A stretch of 64,000 nucleotides of DNA from SHWB01 sp050246875 (GCA_050246875.1 JBFWVF010000009.1:1-64000); one strand, 5' to 3'; positions 7,659 to 16,564 are shown, numbered from the stretch's first letter. Program-made: numbers and translations. The notes: a model not told the origin generated them from the sequence alone.

Positions 7659-8897
7659 TCAGGAGCCGGACACCACCTGCATCGTGCCGTCGGGCAGGAT
7701 CAGGGCGCAGGTCTCGCCACGCCGCCGCAACTGCTTGCAGGCGCCGCGGGCGTTGTCCTCGTCGAGGCCGGCGATGCGGGCACGGTAGAGCGTGCGCGTC
7801 CTGGTCGGCAGCGGCGCCACGTCTATATGCGCCTCGCCCGGCAGGTCGACGAGCCGGCGCGACACGGCCGCGGCGGCGTCGCGCGCCGTCTTCAGCAGCT
7901 TGAACGCGCCGACCTGGATGGCCCAGTCGCCGCCGGTATCGCCTTCCTGCACGACGGCCGTCGGCTCCGCGGGGCCGATGCTCGCCACCTGCACGGTCAC
8001 GGGCTCGACGACCGGTTTTGGCTGCGGTTCGGCGGCGGCGGTCTCGACGACGCGGGCCTGGGCCCACGCCTTGTCGAGCAGGTCTTCCATGTGCAGGTCG
8101 CGCGAGCGCGCGGTGCGGCCGCCGAACACGACGCCGACGAGGCGCACGCCGTTGCGCGAGGCGGAGGCCACGAGGTTGAAGCCCGACTGGCGGATGTAGC
8201 CGGTCTTGATGCCATCGGCGCCGTCGTAGTTGCCGAGCAGGCCGTTGTGGTTGTGGTAGGCGCGGCTGCCCCACGCGAAGCTGTCGGTCGAGAAGTAGTG
8301 GTAGAACTTCGGGAACCGCCTGAGCAGCGCGCGCCCGAGCAGGGCCATGTCGGCGGCCGTGCTGACCTGGGCCGAATGGTGCAGGCCGGACGCGTTGCGG
8401 AATACGGTGCGCGTCATGCCCAGTTCGCGGGCCTTGTCCGTCATCTGACGGGCGAAGGCGATCTCGCTGCCGCCCAGCCCCTCGGCGACGACGGTGGCGA
8501 CGTCGTTGGCCGAGCGGACGGCGAGGGCGCGGATCGCCTGGTCGACGGTCATGGACTCGCCGGCACTGAGGCCGAGGTTCGAGGGCGGCTGGCCGGCGGC
8601 GCGCTCGGAGACGCGCCAGCGCGTCGTCGGCGCGATGCGGCCGGCATCGAGGGCCTCGAAGACGAGGTAGAGCGTCATCATCTTCGTCAGCGACGCCGGG
8701 TGGTTCTGGTCCAGCGCGTTGCGCGCGTAGAGCACCTTGCCGCTGTCGGCCTCGACGACGATGGCGGCGTAGCCGGCCATCGCGGGCGCCGGAACGAGGA
8801 ACGCGCCGGCGATCAGCGCGGCGGCGAGAAGGACGGCCCGCAGGCGGCGCGGCGCCTGCGTCCGTGGCAAACCGGATCGGATGCGACCTTTATGCAC
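7659..8897 (-). CDS. D-alanyl-D-alanine carboxypeptidase (PBP5/6 type) with SPOR domain
   Basis: A periplasmic penicillin-binding protein that trims the terminal D-Ala of peptidoglycan stem peptides. Residues 20-41 form a signal peptide ending APAMA. The serine-peptidase triad is complete: SLTK at 69-72, SAN at 129-131 and KTG at 231-233. After a Pro/Glu-rich linker (about 285-325), residues 327-410 form a SPOR domain (starting DWAIQVGAF), which binds denuded glycans at the septum. The PBP5 plus SPOR arrangement is common in alphaproteobacteria and points to action at the division site. Confidence 0.95.
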   Translation of the reverse strand: MHKGRIRSGLPRTQAPRRLRAVLLAAALIAGAFLVPAPAMAGYAAIVVEADSGKVLYARNALDQNHPASLTKMMTLYLVFEALDAGRIAPTTRWRVSERAAGQPPSNLGLSAGESMTVDQAIRALAVRSANDVATVVAEGLGGSEIAFARQMTDKARELGMTRTVFRNASGLHHSAQVSTAADMALLGRALLRRFPKFYHYFSTDSFAWGSRAYHNHNGLLGNYDGADGIKTGYIRQSGFNLVASASRNGVRLVGVVFGGRTARSRDLHMEDLLDKAWAQARVVETAAAEPQPKPVVEPVTVQVASIGPAEPTAVVQEGDTGGDWAIQVGAFKLLKTARDAAAAVSRRLVDLPGEAHIDVAPLPTRTRTLYRARIAGLDEDNARGACKQLRRRGETCALILPDGTMQVVSGS

Positions 8898-8973
8898 GTC
8901 GGCGATGCTTCCCCAGAAGAGGCCGAAACCCTAGAGTCCGCGCAGAGTCGCTGTCCACTCCCGGAAGTCCGGC

Positions 8974-9636
8974 ATGTCCGTACGTCATGTCCTGCGATGC
9001 GCGGCCGTCCTCGTCGCCCTCGGCGGCTGCACCTATACCGGCGAGCCGACCGACCCGGTCGAGCGGTCGCTGACCTGGTTCAGCTACGTTGGCGGCGACG
9101 ACATCCGGGCGCGCTGCCGGCCCGGCACCGCCAGCGAGTTCCGCTTCGTCTTCAACGGCAGCTACGAGCGGCAGATTCGCGCCTACGATCTTGTCGCGAC
9201 GAAGGCAGGGGCCGAGTTGCTGGCGCGGGCGCGCGGCCAGGCCGGGCAGGTGAAGAAGCTCGGTATCAACGATCCGCTCGGGCCATGGGACATGGCCCGC
9301 GACACGGTCGAACTCGGCGACAACGAGGCCGGGCGCATCGTGCTCGCTTATCGCTCCGATCTCGAACGGGCCTCGCCCTCGGCCGGCGCGCATCTCGACA
9401 GCAAGGATTTCTTCTGGACCGTCGCCGGCTGCAGCGAGGGCAAGTTCTCGCTGCATGCCTTCGCCTTTCCCGCGACGGATCTCGAGGGGCTGCAGTTCGC
9501 GCGCCTGCTCGCGCAGTACGACCGCACCGGCGTGCCCTGGGAAAAGCCGCGCCGCATCGAAGGCGGCGACGACGGCGCCCGCTTCTGGCTCGACGTCAAC
9601 GCCTCGAACACCGGGCTGCGTCAGGGGCCGCTCTAG
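8974..9636 (+). CDS. Putative lipoprotein of unknown function
   Basis: A 220-residue protein whose N-terminus (basic start, hydrophobic stretch, then LGGC with Cys19) is a lipobox, so it is likely a membrane-anchored lipoprotein. The rest is soluble and shows no domain I recognise. It contains four cysteines including the lipid-modified one. The gene diverges from the carboxypeptidase (76 bases between starts), and its stop codon overlaps the stop of the convergent rhodanese gene. Confidence 0.75.
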   Translation: MSVRHVLRCAAVLVALGGCTYTGEPTDPVERSLTWFSYVGGDDIRARCRPGTASEFRFVFNGSYERQIRAYDLVATKAGAELLARARGQAGQVKKLGINDPLGPWDMARDTVELGDNEAGRIVLAYRSDLERASPSAGAHLDSKDFFWTVAGCSEGKFSLHAFAFPATDLEGLQFARLLAQYDRTGVPWEKPRRIEGGDDGARFWLDVNASNTGLRQGPL

Positions 9637-11240
9637 CGCCGCGGCGCGCCGTCGAGGCGGAAGGGCACCGTGCGGTCGCGCGCAACCTGCGCGACGAGGC
9701 CGGTCTCCCAGTCGAGATAGGCCTGCGCGGCCCTGGCGACGTCGCTGTCGCGGTCGTAGGCACGGTAGTTGACGTCGTCGGGCGCCGACAGCGGCCGGAC
9801 GAAGCCGTCCTCCATCGCTCCGCCCGCCGCGCGCCAGGCCGCGGTGCCGCCGGACAGCGCGCGCACGCTGGCGGTTGGTCTGAGCGCCTGCATCCCGGCG
9901 GCGGCGAGGCCCGCGACGGCGCCATCGGAGGATGTCAGGACGATCGTGGCCGCCGGCGGCAGGGCGCCGTGCTCGGCCGCCAGACGCGAGCGCACGCCCC
10001 ACCACGCCCCGGCGACGTGGCCGGCGCGGTAGGCGATGCTGCTGTCGAGGTCGAGCACGACCGTACTGCCGCCGGCCAGCAGCGCCGCCAGTTCCGCGGC
10101 GTCGACCGTCGGCGCCGCCGGCAGTCGCGGCGCGGGCGGCGGGCCGGCGACGAGGGGCTCGCCCGTCGCCGCCATGCCGCCGGCCAGCACGCGCACGTCG
10201 CGCCAGCCGAGGCGCACCAGCCAGGAGGCGGTCATCAGCGCGCGCACCTCGGTGTCGTCGACCAGCACGAGGCGCGCGCCGCGCACGCCGACATAGTCGT
10301 CGGTCGCCTGCACGAGCTGGCCGCCGGGCGTCGGCCGCGCGTCGGCGAGATGCCCGGCGACGTATTCCTCGGGCGAGCGGACGTCGCAGACAAACAGGCT
10401 GCGGCGGTCCGTCTCGCGCCGCCAGGCCGCGAGACCGTCGGCGTCGATGGTCTCGACGCCAAAGCGCGCGGCGACGGCCCGGGCGCGCCCGAGAGCCGCA
10501 CGCAGGCCGTCCGGCGAGGGGGCGGGGGCGACGCGCTCAGCGCCGCGTTCGACCGTGAGGCCGGCGAGTTCCCAGCCCATCGTGCCGTTCTCCAGCGCGA
10601 CGACACGGTTGGGCACGCCAGCATCGATCAGGGACTGGGCGCCGATGATCGAGCGCGTGCGCCCGGCGCAGTTGACGACGACCAGCGTCGCCGGGTCGGG
10701 CGCGAGGTCGGCGATGCGGTAGACCAGCTCGGCGCCGGGCGCGTCGATGGCCGTCGGGATGGCCATGCGCCGGTACTCGGCCAGCGGGCGGGAGTCGAGA
10801 ATGACCATGTCGGCGCCGCCGTCGATGCGGCGGGCGACGTCGGCGGCGCTCATGTGGGGCGTCGCGCTGACTTGCTCGACCAGTTCGCCGAACGCCTTCG
10901 ACGGCACGTTGATGCCGGTGTAAAGCTCGTATCCGGCCGCGCGCCACGCCGCCGCGCCGCCGTCGAGGATGCCGACATCCGTGTAACCGAGCGCCGCGAG
11001 CGTCGCCGCGGCGTCTCCCGCCGAACCGTCGCCGCCGCCGTCCATGACGACGACCGGAACCGAGCGCCGCGGCAGCAGCGCCGGCGCCAGCAGTTCCAGC
11101 CGCGAGGCTGGCGCGTTGACGGCGAGCAGCGGATGGCCATCGCGCGAGAAGACGCCCTGCTCGCGGACGTCCAGCAGGGCGATTTCGCCACCGTCGGTCA
11201 GCCGGTCGTGCAGGGTGGCGGGCGCTACGGCGTGGGGCAT
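9633..11240 (-). CDS. Four-domain rhodanese-like protein
   Basis: 535 residues made of four tandem rhodanese homology domains (about 1-110, 128-230, 260-365, 380-480). Only the second has a catalytic loop Cys: Cys191 in VNCAGRTRSIIG. The matching loops read VMDGGGD, VDDTEV and TSSDG in domains 1, 3 and 4, so those look catalytically dead. The active loop suggests sulfurtransfer from thiosulfate or a persulfide carrier. ATG 11240 is chosen because GGGAGAG lies about 7 bases upstream; further upstream extension would run into the divergent hydrolase promoter. Confidence 0.9.
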   Translation of the reverse strand: MPHAVAPATLHDRLTDGGEIALLDVREQGVFSRDGHPLLAVNAPASRLELLAPALLPRRSVPVVVMDGGGDGSAGDAAATLAALGYTDVGILDGGAAAWRAAGYELYTGINVPSKAFGELVEQVSATPHMSAADVARRIDGGADMVILDSRPLAEYRRMAIPTAIDAPGAELVYRIADLAPDPATLVVVNCAGRTRSIIGAQSLIDAGVPNRVVALENGTMGWELAGLTVERGAERVAPAPSPDGLRAALGRARAVAARFGVETIDADGLAAWRRETDRRSLFVCDVRSPEEYVAGHLADARPTPGGQLVQATDDYVGVRGARLVLVDDTEVRALMTASWLVRLGWRDVRVLAGGMAATGEPLVAGPPPAPRLPAAPTVDAAELAALLAGGSTVVLDLDSSIAYRAGHVAGAWWGVRSRLAAEHGALPPAATIVLTSSDGAVAGLAAAGMQALRPTASVRALSGGTAAWRAAGGAMEDGFVRPLSAPDDVNYRAYDRDSDVARAAQAYLDWETGLVAQVARDRTVPFRLDGAPRR

Positions 11241-11370
11241 GGCGTGTCTCTCCCGGTGGGCGCGAAGCCTAGCATGCCGGCCGCCGATGGCGGTTGCCAC
11301 GCTGCCGCGTTTGCTGTGAAGTCGCGCCGAAACCGGCCCGCCGCGGCCGCCGCTCGCAAGGGGGAACACC

Positions 11371-12207
11371 ATGTCGTTGATGCGTCGCGAGGAGTATCCG
11401 CCGCAGGCGGAGCGCAACGAGCAGTCGGCCGCCTATCAGGTGCAGGCCGACGCGATGGCGAAGGGCGTCGACGGCGAGGACATCGCCTATGGCCACGACG
11501 TCTACCAGCGCATCGCCCTGTTCCGGGCGGCGAAGCCGAATGGCACCATCCTTGCGTTCATGCACGGCGGCCGCTGGTCCTACGGCTACAAGGAGAACGC
11601 CGCATTCATGGCGCCGGCGCTCAATGCCGCCGGCATCACGCTGGCCTCGATCGGCCATCGCCTGGCGCCGCGGGGCCGCTTTCCCGACCCGTACAACGAC
11701 ATCGCCGACGGCATCGCCTGGATCGCGCGCCACGCGAAGGAGTTCGGCGGCGATGCCGGCCGCATCTTCGTCTCCGGGCATTCGTCCGGCGGCCACCTCG
11801 CCTCGATCATCGCCGTCCGCCACGACTGGCAGGCGCTGCGCGGCCTGCCGGCCGGCGTCGTGCGCGGCGCCCTGCCGATTTCCGGCGTCTACGACATCAC
11901 CGACGCCGGCTGGGGCAATCGTGACGGCCGCTGCCCGACCCTGCGCGACGACGACGACGGCCGCGCGGCGAGCCCGCTGCACGCGCTGGATGGCTCGGCG
12001 CCGCCGCACCTCGTGACGTGGGGCAGCGACGACTATCCGTTCCTCATTCCGCAGGGCAAGGACTACGCGGCGGCGCTGAAGAAGGCGGGCGTCGAGACCG
12101 AGACCCTGGAAGTGCTCGGCAAGACGCACTTCTCCATCCATCTCGAAGCCGCCGCGCAGGGCGGCGAGTGGATGAAGCGCGCGATCGCCTTCATGGCGAA
12201 GCACTGA
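11371..12207 (+). CDS. Alpha/beta hydrolase (BD-FAE / kynurenine-formamidase-like esterase)
   Basis: A 278-residue single-domain hydrolase. The oxyanion motif HGG is at 65-67, and the nucleophile elbow GHSSG has Ser138. The acid is probably in WGSDDYPF and the His in KTHFSIH. The HGG type puts it with hormone-sensitive-lipase-like esterases and bacterial kynurenine formamidases. No signal peptide. No kynurenine gene is nearby, so the substrate is open. It diverges from the rhodanese gene. Confidence 0.88.
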   Translation: MSLMRREEYPPQAERNEQSAAYQVQADAMAKGVDGEDIAYGHDVYQRIALFRAAKPNGTILAFMHGGRWSYGYKENAAFMAPALNAAGITLASIGHRLAPRGRFPDPYNDIADGIAWIARHAKEFGGDAGRIFVSGHSSGGHLASIIAVRHDWQALRGLPAGVVRGALPISGVYDITDAGWGNRDGRCPTLRDDDDGRAASPLHALDGSAPPHLVTWGSDDYPFLIPQGKDYAAALKKAGVETETLEVLGKTHFSIHLEAAAQGGEWMKRAIAFMAKH

Positions 12208-12290
12208 GGCACAGGGCGTCCAGGCGCAATTCGGGAGCGGCTGTCTGAGGAGCGCCGTTGTAGCGCCACGACCACCGTTGTTTCCCACGC

Positions 12291-12339
12291 ACCTCACCCT
12301 GAGGAGCCCGCGAAGCGGGCGTCTCGATGGGCGAGGGGC
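12291..12339 (+). repeat. Intergenic repeat, left copy
   Basis: A unit of the pattern CCTCACCCTGAGGAGC, then a small hairpin CCCGC GAA GCGGG, then CGTCTCGA and a closing GGGCGAGG. The ends are complementary, so the copy can fold back on itself. The reverse complement of 12381-12432 matches it with a different central hairpin. Repeats of this kind are widespread in alphaproteobacterial intergenic DNA (general knowledge). Confidence 0.75.
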
Positions 12340-12380
12340 GTCGGTCGTGGCCGGCCCACAGCGCCCGCTTCGCTGCCACG

Positions 12381-12432
12381 GGCCTCGTCCTTCGAGACGC
12401 CACCCTGCGGGTGGCTCCTCAGGATGAGGCCC
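12381..12432 (-). repeat. Intergenic repeat, right copy (inverted)
   Basis: Read on the minus strand it starts GGGCCTCATCCTGAGGAGCC, has a central hairpin CACCCGCAGGGTG, then CGTCTCGAAGGACGAGGCCC. It is the inverted partner of 12291-12339, about 40 bases away. Both lie in the 326-base gap between the convergent hydrolase and quinone reductase genes, where a transcribed fold could act as a two-way terminator. Nothing else is recognisable in this gap. Confidence 0.75.
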
Positions 12433-12533
12433 TTGAGTGTGGGCGAATGCTCGCAGCGCAGGCCGTTGATTTTCCTCCCTTCATTCCGGTCAGGCCTTTC
12501 GCGGAGGGAGAGCAGGTCCAGCGTGAAACGCGT

Positions 12534-13517
12534 CTACGCGATGTCGAGCACGACGTTGCCCGTGACCTTGCCGGACTGCACGGCGTCGTGCGCTTCGGCG
12601 ATGCGGTCGAGCGGGAAGCGCTGCGCGACGCTGGTCTTGAGCTTGCCCGCCGCCGCCAGCGCGTTGACCTCCGCCATGCCCTTCAGGCGCACGTCGGCCG
12701 CAAGGTCGTAGACGATGAAGAAGTAAATCGTCGGCGCCAGCGGGATAAAGGCGCCGGCCGGGATCGCGGCCATCGGCTCGTCGGTGCCATAGACGGCGAT
12801 GGTGCCGCCCTGGCGCAGCATTTCGGCGTAGTGCTGGCCGTTGGTGGAGATGTTGAGGTCGACGATGCGGTCGACCCCGGCGCCGCCGCTCAGCGCCCTG
12901 ACGCGCTCGCCGACCTTCTCCGTGCGGTAGTCGACCGTGGCGTCGGCACCGGCCTCGCGCGCGATCGCCGCCTTGGCGGGCGAGCTGACGGTGGCGATCA
13001 CCTTCGCCGCGCCGAGCGCCCGCGCGATCTGGATGGCGTGGTGGCCGACCGCGCCGGCACCGCCCGTCACCAGCACCGACTGGCCGGCGACGCCGCCGCC
13101 GATGGTGAGAGCGCGCCACGCCGTCAGCGCCGGAATGCCGAAGCAGGCCGCGTCGGCCGGGTCAACGCCGGACGGCAGCGGGGCGACGAACCCGGCATTG
13201 ATGGCGATGTGCTGCGCCGCCGTACCGTGCGGGCGCTTCCACTGGCCGTTGAGGACCCACACCTTTTCGCCGACGCGTGCCGCATCGACGCCTGCGCCGA
13301 CCTTGTCGATGGTGCCGGCGCCGTCGCTGTGCGGGATGATGAGCGGGAAGGGCATGCCGGCGCCGCGTCCACGCAGCCGGGCCTTCCAGTCCGACGGATT
13401 GACGCCCGATACCGCGAGGCGCACACGCACTTCGCCAGGGCCGGGTTCCGGCGTCGGCTGTTCGCCGACCTGCAGGACGCTGGAGGGACCGAGGCTGGTG
13501 TACCAGGCGGCTTTCAT
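12534..13517 (-). CDS. NADPH:quinone reductase (zinc-independent MDR family)
   Basis: A medium-chain dehydrogenase/reductase of 327 residues. The N-terminal catalytic domain has GPGEVRVRLAVSGVNPSDWK. The nucleotide-binding motif in VLVTGGAGAVGHHAIQIA is characteristic of quinone oxidoreductases. The zinc-ligand cysteines of alcohol dehydrogenases are absent, which supports the quinone reductase/zeta-crystallin branch. The likely role is NADPH-dependent reduction of quinones or enones in the cytosol. Confidence 0.92.
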   Translation of the reverse strand: MKAAWYTSLGPSSVLQVGEQPTPEPGPGEVRVRLAVSGVNPSDWKARLRGRGAGMPFPLIIPHSDGAGTIDKVGAGVDAARVGEKVWVLNGQWKRPHGTAAQHIAINAGFVAPLPSGVDPADAACFGIPALTAWRALTIGGGVAGQSVLVTGGAGAVGHHAIQIARALGAAKVIATVSSPAKAAIAREAGADATVDYRTEKVGERVRALSGGAGVDRIVDLNISTNGQHYAEMLRQGGTIAVYGTDEPMAAIPAGAFIPLAPTIYFFIVYDLAADVRLKGMAEVNALAAAGKLKTSVAQRFPLDRIAEAHDAVQSGKVTGNVVLDIA

Positions 13518-13628
13518 CGCTGTGCTCCCGCTTCGCGTGGGGTCGGGTTCGACGGGCTGGCATGGAGGCGACTTGCGGGGGCGCCGTCAAGCCCGTACAC
13601 AACCCGTCGCTGCCCACGCCGGAGTCCC

Positions 13629-14285
13629 ATGAGCGTATTCGTCATCGGCCGCCTCTACGGCTGGCCCGACTTTGCCGAGGACGGGCAGGACGTCTGGGTC
13701 GTCCATGCCGGCGATCCGTCCTTCTTCATGCGCGTCGTCCACCGGCCCGAGTCCGCCCTGCCGCGCGGCGATCTCGCCGGGCTGTTCTTCCCGCTCGAGG
13801 GCGACACGCGCTGGGCACTCGCCAACCTCGTCTTCTTCGAGCCGCAGACGGTGCAGACGCGCACCATCGCGCAGCTCGTCGCCGGCGCCATCGCCGCCAT
13901 CCACGATCCAGACGTCGTCAACGCGCTGGCTCTCGACCGCCGCCCGTTCGATCCGGCGCGCGAGGAGGTGCGGGGCGAGGACGTGCCCTCGGGCTTCGTC
14001 GCCGGGGTGCTCTACGACAGCGACCGGCGGGCGCTGTCGGACACGCCGTTCCTCGTCCATATCGGCCTGCCACCCTTCGCCACCATGGTCGCCGACGTGT
14101 CGCGCGACGAACTGGACGAGGAGGACATCGTCGCCACCATCGAGGCCGACATCGTGCTGGCCCAGCCGGTGTGGCTGTCGAGCCTCGGCTGCGACCGCTT
14201 CGAACTGGCCGATATCGCGGGCGTCGGCGCCGAATTGTGGCGCGAACTGGTGCGCGACGACATGCCCGATCTGCTGGCGAGCTAG
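13629..14285 (+). CDS. Conserved-looking protein of unknown function
   Basis: A 218-residue soluble acidic protein beginning MSVFVIGRLYGWPDF. I recognise no domain. It has no signal peptide and no membrane segment, and one cysteine (in SLGCDRFEL). Coding is supported by the strong GC bias at third positions, a GGAG 5 bases before the ATG, and a stop codon overlapping that of the convergent anbu gene. Overlapping tails are usual between real genes in this genome. Confidence 0.7.
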   Translation: MSVFVIGRLYGWPDFAEDGQDVWVVHAGDPSFFMRVVHRPESALPRGDLAGLFFPLEGDTRWALANLVFFEPQTVQTRTIAQLVAGAIAAIHDPDVVNALALDRRPFDPAREEVRGEDVPSGFVAGVLYDSDRRALSDTPFLVHIGLPPFATMVADVSRDELDEEDIVATIEADIVLAQPVWLSSLGCDRFELADIAGVGAELWRELVRDDMPDLLAS

Positions 14286-15040
14286 CCGCCGCCGCGGCCG
14301 GAGACGAGGGACAGGTTGGGCGGCAGCAGACGGTCGGCGAAGGGGTCGTCCGGCATCGCACGGGCGAGCTTGGTGATGCCGTCGTTCCACCATGTCCGCT
14401 GTTCGCGTACGTCGTCGTAGTCGAACTGAGCCTCGCGCCAGCGCCGGTCGGATATCGAGAAGGTCGCGACATCGATCGGGAAGCCGACGTCGACGGCGCT
14501 CGCCCGTGTGGAATCGAACGACAGGTAGGCCAGCTTGAGCGCCGTGCGCAGGTCGGTGTCGTGGCGCAGCGCGCGGTCCAGCACCGGCTTGCCGTACGGC
14601 ACCGAGCCGATGGTGAGGTAGCAGGAGCGCTCGTCGACCTCGATCCAGTTGCCCTCGGGATAGACGAGGTAGGCGTGCGGCCGGTTGTCCTCGGCGAGCA
14701 TGCCGCCGACCAGCGCATGGAGATTGAAGTCCAGTTCCGAGGCCGCGAGAGCCGGCTTGTCCTGCTCGGCGACGTGGCGGAGGTGCTTGGCGAAGGCCTC
14801 GACCGTATCGAACATGGTCGGAAACACACCGCCCGGCAGGCGGGCCAGCTCGCGATCGAGGAAGGTGACCGTCTTGTCGCGCAGGGAGCGCAGGCCCGAG
14901 GCGGCGACGAAGAATCGGTGCTCGCTGCTGCCGTGCAGGGTGAGCTTGCGCGCCGTTCCGAGCTGGTTGCCGCTGGTCACGCGACCGTCGGCCAGCGCGA
15001 TCAGCCCGTCATCGATCCGGATCGCCACGCAATACGTCAC
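14282..15040 (-). CDS. Anbu, proteasome-like peptidase
   Basis: Ancestral beta-subunit peptidase, an Ntn-hydrolase relative of HslV and the 20S proteasome. With the start at GTG 15040 the protein begins MTYCVAIRIDDGLIALADGR, so the nucleophile Thr directly follows Met, as in canonical Anbu. The alternative GTG one codon earlier would insert a Val. The ribosome site GGGAGG is also better spaced from 15040. FFVAASGLRSLRDK and LVGGMLAEDNRPHAYLVYP are typical. Length 252 is normal. The usual partners, alpha-E and ATP-grasp proteins, are at 57.8-60.3 kb instead of adjacent. Confidence 0.93.
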   Translation of the reverse strand: MTYCVAIRIDDGLIALADGRVTSGNQLGTARKLTLHGSSEHRFFVAASGLRSLRDKTVTFLDRELARLPGGVFPTMFDTVEAFAKHLRHVAEQDKPALAASELDFNLHALVGGMLAEDNRPHAYLVYPEGNWIEVDERSCYLTIGSVPYGKPVLDRALRHDTDLRTALKLAYLSFDSTRASAVDVGFPIDVATFSISDRRWREAQFDYDDVREQRTWWNDGITKLARAMPDDPFADRLLPPNLSLVSGRGGG

Positions 15041-15124
15041 CACGCACCTCCCGGGGCCAGATCGAAAGTCTCACACGCGACTCAAACGGCGTGCAAGCGA
15101 CGGGCCAGCCGGGCTGTCGGTTTG

Positions 15125-16441
15125 TTAGGCGAGTGCTTTCGCGAGCCAGCGCGCCGTGCGCAGCAACTTCGCGTCCTCGCCGCGCCGGCCGACGAGCTGC
15201 ACGCCGAGCGGCATGCCTGCCGGCCCCTTGAGCAGCGGCAGCGAGATCGCCGGCACGCCGAGCAGGGTCCACAGGGTGCAGAACGCCGGACTGCCGGTGG
15301 CGGCGAGGCCTCGAGGTGCCTCGCCGGTCGCGGCCGGGGTGAGCATGACATCGCAGTCATCGAACAGCGCATCGAGGGTCGCGGCGAGCGTGGTGACCTC
15401 GGCACGGGCGGCGAGATAGGTCGGGGCGGGCGTCGTATGGCCACGGGCGATCAGCGTCCGCAGCGGCTCGCTGAGAAGATCGCGCGATGTGGCGTATTCG
15501 CGTGCGAGGTAGTGGGCGATCTCGACATCGGCCACGGTACGATGCAGGTCCAGCCCGACGTCGAAGGCGGGGGGCAGCACGACTTCCGCGATGCCCAGCC
15601 CGGCGGCGAGCCCCTCGAACGCCGTCCGCGTCGTCGCCTCCGCCTGGTCCCAGACCGCCGTCCGCACGAAGGCGATGCGCGGCTTGTGCGGCGGCTCGCC
15701 GAGCGCGGTCGCCAGCAGAGGCGGGCGGGCGGACGGGCGCGTGTCCGGGTCGCCGGCGTCGTCGCCGGCCAGCACCTCGGCGAGCAGCGCCGCATCCTCG
15801 ACCGAGCGGGCGAACACGCCGACATGGTCGAGCGCGCGCGACAGCATCAGCGTGCCGGTCCGCGCGATCAGGCCGTGCGACGGCTTGAAACCGACGACAC
15901 CGCAATAGGAGGCGGGGCGGATGACCGAGCCGTTGGTCTGCGTGCCCAGCGCGCCAGGCACCATGCCGGCGCCGACGGCGGCGGCCGATCCCGACGACGA
16001 GCCGCCGGGCGTCCGTGCCGGGTCGTGCGGGTTGCGCGTCTTGCCCGGGCGGTACCAGGCGAACTCGGTCGTCACCGACTTCCCGACGATGACAGCGCCG
16101 GCCGCGCGCAACCGGCCAACGGGCCAGGCATCGCGCCGGGGACGGTGGCCGGCGTGGATCGGCGAGCCGTACTCCGTCGGCATGTCGGCCGTGTCGAACA
16201 CGTCCTTGATGGCCAGCGGCACGCCATGGAGCGGACCGGTCGGCCGGCCGTCGCGGCGGGCCCGGTCGGCGTCGGCGGCCTGCCGGCGGACATGCTCCGG
16301 ATCGAGGAAGGCCCAGGCCTGAACCGCCTCGTCCGTCGCGGCGATCCGTGCGAGGCAGGCCTCGGCGACCTCGGCGGCGCTCGTCGTGCCGGCGACGATG
16401 GCGTCGGCGGTGGTACGGAGACCGGGGGCGGCAGCGCTCAT
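15125..16441 (-). CDS. Amidase-signature hydrolase
   Basis: A 438-residue amidase of the Ser-cisSer-Lys family. The triad can be placed at Lys79 (LAIKD), cis-Ser148 (PGGSSSGSAAAV) and Ser172 (TQTNGSVIRPAS). The latter replaces the common GSDTGGS form and marks a subgroup. It could be a relative of GatA, but there is no gatB or gatC nearby and the length is short for GatA, so a catabolic amidase or carboxamide hydrolase is more likely. AGGA precedes the ATG at good distance. It diverges from the phasin gene. Confidence 0.9.
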   Translation of the reverse strand: MSAAAPGLRTTADAIVAGTTSAAEVAEACLARIAATDEAVQAWAFLDPEHVRRQAADADRARRDGRPTGPLHGVPLAIKDVFDTADMPTEYGSPIHAGHRPRRDAWPVGRLRAAGAVIVGKSVTTEFAWYRPGKTRNPHDPARTPGGSSSGSAAAVGAGMVPGALGTQTNGSVIRPASYCGVVGFKPSHGLIARTGTLMLSRALDHVGVFARSVEDAALLAEVLAGDDAGDPDTRPSARPPLLATALGEPPHKPRIAFVRTAVWDQAEATTRTAFEGLAAGLGIAEVVLPPAFDVGLDLHRTVADVEIAHYLAREYATSRDLLSEPLRTLIARGHTTPAPTYLAARAEVTTLAATLDALFDDCDVMLTPAATGEAPRGLAATGSPAFCTLWTLLGVPAISLPLLKGPAGMPLGVQLVGRRGEDAKLLRTARWLAKALA

Positions 16442-16555
16442 CGGCGGTTCCTCAGGCGGCGGCACGGGCGTGTTTAGCCCGGACCCACCGCCCGCGCCAC
16501 AGACCTTCGGCTTTGGCGGGGCTTGTTCTTTCCGCAAGAGCGAAGTCAGTTTTGT

Positions 16556-16564
16556 TGCACTGCA
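16556..16564. promoter_or_regulatory. Probable PhaR operator 1 (TGCACTGCA)
   Basis: A palindromic TGCACTGCA inside TTGCACTGCACAA, just upstream of the -35 element of the phasin gene. TGC-rich dyads of this kind are bound by PhaR, the PHA-responsive repressor of phasin genes in alphaproteobacteria (established for Paracoccus and Rhodobacter relatives). Inferred from pattern and position. Confidence 0.65.

Noticed and set aside
7266..11924. Open frame of 1552 codons on the plus strand
   Set aside because: It crosses the carboxypeptidase and rhodanese genes antisense and runs through other genes in a different frame; composition is Arg/Gly/Ala shadow without any domain.
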